DNA of 43,859 bases from Parashewanella sp049608225 (lineage in GTDB: Bacteria > Pseudomonadota > Gammaproteobacteria > Enterobacterales > Shewanellaceae). The notes under the pieces were generated by a model. The model was not told the DNA's origin and ran no database searches. It saw only the letters and a program-made list of their open reading frames with translations. The stretch is taken from contig JBMYXI010000021.1 in assembly GCA_049608225.1 (NCBI GenBank), positions 1 through 43,859 of the forward strand. The letters run 5' to 3'. A program made the translations under genes and the position numbers. Shown here piece by piece: positions 42,042 through 43,859 of the stretch; the stretch's first letter is position 1; each line of letters begins with the position of its first letter.

Positions 42042-42744
42042 AGCGCGTTTACTGGTTAGAAAGTCAGATTCGGGCGTCATTTCCACCATATCTCACAATC
42101 TGCGAGGGTACCCATTTGGGTCTGTGTCTCCATACATTAGTGACAGTGAAGGACGTTTATATTTTTACATCAGTGATATTGCACAGCACTCAAAAAACCT
42201 TGCACTTGATAGTCGTATGAGTATGACTATCTATAATCAGGCTGATTTAGGTGATCAAAATGAACAAGGGCGCGTCACCATTGTTGGGGATGCGTTTCCG
42301 GTTGAAGATGAGCTTCAACAACAAGAATTAGCGCGTTATATCAACCGCTTTCCTAAAGCTGAGGCTTATGCTCAGGCACACGGTTTTAAAATGTGGCGAC
42401 TAGATATTAAACGAGTCCGTTACATCGGTGGGTTTGGCAAGATTTTTTGGCTTGAAAAAGATGAATGGGCAAAGGAATCCTCACCTTGGAACTTCGAAGA
42501 AGAACAAAGCATGATCACTAATATGAATGAGGATCATCAAGATGCCATGCGCTTAATTTTAAAACAGCATCACGTTAAAAAAGACGAAACTCCAATAATG
42601 TCAGGCATTGTAAATGACGGATTCTATATCACGAGCAAAGAAAAAAACTACTTTGTTCCTTTTGAAGCGGCGTGTATTGATAAGTCAGATGCAAGAAAAC
42701 ACCTTGTATCATTAACTCAAGCTGCAAGAGCCGAATTGAGCTAA
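42019..42744 (+). CDS. hutZ: HutZ/HugZ-type heme utilisation protein
   Basis: HutZ/HugZ proteins bind heme and break down the porphyrin to free iron in the cytoplasm. The 241-residue protein has an N-terminal split-barrel FMN-binding-like domain (LTEARLLVRKSDSGVISTISHNLRGYPFGSVSPY, then LYFYISDIAQHSKNLALDSRMSMTIYNQ) and a C-terminal DUF2470-type domain (EDHQDAMRLILKQHH) with His residues. GGAG lies 7 bases before the ATG at 42019, and the gene overlaps hutD by 23 bases. HutX and HutW homologues are not present in the window. Confidence 0.9.
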   Translation: MRSQALTEARLLVRKSDSGVISTISHNLRGYPFGSVSPYISDSEGRLYFYISDIAQHSKNLALDSRMSMTIYNQADLGDQNEQGRVTIVGDAFPVEDELQQQELARYINRFPKAEAYAQAHGFKMWRLDIKRVRYIGGFGKIFWLEKDEWAKESSPWNFEEEQSMITNMNEDHQDAMRLILKQHHVKKDETPIMSGIVNDGFYITSKEKNYFVPFEAACIDKSDARKHLVSLTQAARAELS

Positions 42745-43317
42745 CGTTTTTGGTTCAGCATTCTTATATCTCATATTAAATGAAGTGAGATCAATAACGA
42801 AGATATGATACCCTGCACCCTAATTCAGTATGTTCATTAGGGTGCATAAGCAAAGCCTATTCAAGGCACAATGATGAGTCATAGCCGTAGCTATGGCGAG
42901 AAATTGTAACGTAGAAAATGACAAAGCAAATGCTCAATTTATAACATAATTAATTAGTTCGAATCGTATTAATAATATTGAGTGTTTTGCTTGATACAAA
43001 TAAAGACCCAGCTTTGGCAGTCAATGTAAACAATTAAATCATTATATGCCTGTTTTCAGCTAAAGCTGGCAACTTAAATAAACCTCAACTCTGCAAAAGA
43101 CAACCCCAAACATACAGCTACTTATACGTATTTATGTATTAGAATAGCCTGAAATAGACTAGCTATTACGAACTATTCCGCCTAAAACCACACAAAATTA
43201 GCAGCACTGTAGATGAAAATTCAGGCTTGTATTGTAGATACATAATGTTACTAATTTCGTTATACAGAGCTGAGGTTAAATTAGTGCCAGACATTAACGT
43301 AATTTTGATAATAACCG
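42745..43317. other. 573-base gene-free region with several hairpins
   Basis: No supported gene lies here. A perfect 11-bp inverted repeat TGCACCCTAAT (42814-42824) / ATTAGGGTGCA (42836-42846) lies 70 bases after hutZ. It is followed by a CATAGC-CGTA-GCTATG hairpin (42880-42895), whose GCTATGGC motif also occurs in element B (37119-37126). Further right, CCAGCTTT and AAAGCTGG (about 43010-43017 and 43062-43069) are inverted copies. The first hairpin has no U-tract. The region separates convergent genes and probably holds terminators and decayed repeat sequence. Confidence 0.5.
42814..42846. terminator. Eleven-base perfect hairpin downstream of hutZ
   Basis: TGCACCCTAAT and ATTAGGGTGCA pair perfectly around an 11-base loop, 70 bases after the hutZ stop. 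A T-run is lacking, so it may act as a 3' stabiliser or a factor-dependent end rather than a classical intrinsic terminator. Confidence 0.5.
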
Positions 43318-43859
43318 CTATAAATCCGTTCTCGCACTCTTCAATTCAGGCCATTGTTGCTGATACTTTGTTGTTATTGAACTAATTTTACTCTCTGTAT
43401 GCTCACTGAAACTTAACCATTGATCAAGCGCTTCTCGAATTAAAGACTCCGCTCGTTCAGCATTTTGTACGGTAGCTCGCAGCTGTATTCTTCTCAAGGT
43501 TGAATCAGAGTTTGATACACGGATCCCATGAGCCATAATTAACTGCCCTCTTCTTTGAAATGTGCCCATAACATCAATTTGAATTAAATTTAACTCATTA
43601 AGTTTTTGCCTGAGTTGATTGATATTATCTAATACCATAGTCAACGAAGTGACAAAGTCTTGCTGCTGTACCGTGACTTCTTGAGGCTTAATTTTTTTTA
43701 AGGCGCACTTTCCTTCTTGCAAGTAACAGGTTACATTTTCTTGCAACTTAGGGAGCTCGGTTATTGCTTTTTTAAATCTTTCATCAAATTTTCTTGCGAC
43801 AAGCGCTCCCCGTTCAAGTTGCTCTGCATAAGCCAAGATAGCTCGTTTATTTAGTACCA
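43318..43859 (-). CDS. Partial gene, unrecognised helical protein (cut by window edge)
   Basis: The minus-strand frame is open to the end of the window. The visible part is about 180 residues with the N-terminal side cut off or just reaching an ATG at the edge: the last bases read (N)TG GTA CTA AAT AAA, so a start one base beyond the window is possible. The protein is charged and helical (EQLERGALVARKFDERFKKAITEL, LTMVLDNINQLRQKLNELN), with two cysteines in NVTCYLQEGKCAL. It has no membrane segment visible and I do not recognise a family. Confidence 0.5.
   Translation of the reverse strand, partial: VLNKRAILAYAEQLERGALVARKFDERFKKAITELPKLQENVTCYLQEGKCALKKIKPQEVTVQQQDFVTSLTMVLDNINQLRQKLNELNLIQIDVMGTFQRRGQLIMAHGIRVSNSDSTLRRIQLRATVQNAERAESLIREALDQWLSFSEHTESKISSITTKYQQQWPELKSARTDL

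Noticed and set aside
43010..43075. attC-like site suggested by CCAGCTTT/AAAGCTGG and GGCAAC
   Set aside because: No core sites with the RYYYAAC/GTTRRRY pattern and no integron gene cassette next to it.
1..43859. tRNA, rRNA, CRISPR arrays, insertion sequences and prophage genes
   Set aside because: None was seen: no repeat-spacer pattern, no transposase or integrase motifs, and no cloverleaf-like sequence in the gaps on reading by eye.

Overview
The window is a contiguous piece of a low-to-mid GC gammaproteobacterial chromosome. The housekeeping genes (ruvCAB, yebC, aspS, cmoAB, lrp, trxB, dapA-bamC, gcvR-bcp) and the Vibrio/Shewanella-like hut heme cluster point to a marine Alteromonadales-type organism (Shewanella, Colwellia, Psychrosphaera or a relative). 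This is judged from protein motifs and gene order only; no search was run. I saw no rRNA, tRNA, CRISPR array, insertion sequence or phage gene.

Layout. 0.2-5.0 kb (minus strand): aspS, then yebC-ruvC-ruvA-ruvB, with a strong hairpin terminator between aspS and yebC. 5.2-8.0 kb: a large envelope sensor with three periplasmic solute-binding-like domains and a badly degenerate GGDEF domain. 8.2-9.9 kb: cmoA-cmoB for tRNA wobble-uridine modification. 9.9-16.3 kb (plus strand) is the accessory part. It holds an exported M3-peptidase-like protein whose HExxH zinc site is lost, a DUF2165 membrane protein, a four-gene operon led by a stand-alone J-domain protein with three unrecognised acidic partners, and an InvB/SpaK-type type III secretion chaperone followed by an unrecognised 328-residue protein that is probably its effector. 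No secretion apparatus gene is present in the window.

16.4-35.4 kb returns to mostly ordinary genes: a secreted prolyl oligopeptidase and a DUF885 lipoprotein peptidase in tandem, AsmA, a small helical protein, tapT-pssA, dgt-like, lrp divergent from alanine dehydrogenase, trxB, dapA-bamC divergent from gcvR-bcp, and a two-gene module of a beta-hydroxyacid dehydrogenase and an FGGY sugar kinase. 35.5-37.1 kb holds a small cysteine-rich secreted protein, an acyl-CoA thioesterase, a small unknown ORF and two related-looking structured intergenic elements. 37.1-42.7 kb is a heme uptake locus: a TonB-dependent receptor divergent from the periplasmic binding protein, permease, ATPase and HutZ-type heme-degrading protein, with Fur-like sequences between them. 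The window ends in a 573-base hairpin-rich gap and a gene cut by the right edge.

How the genes work together. RuvABC processes Holliday junctions. CmoA makes carboxy-SAM, which CmoB uses. TapT and PssA are neighbours as in enterobacteria. Lrp probably controls the divergent ald gene. The hut genes bring heme in and break it down. The least ordinary content is the 9.9-16.3 kb stretch, with the chaperone/effector pair as the strongest lead.
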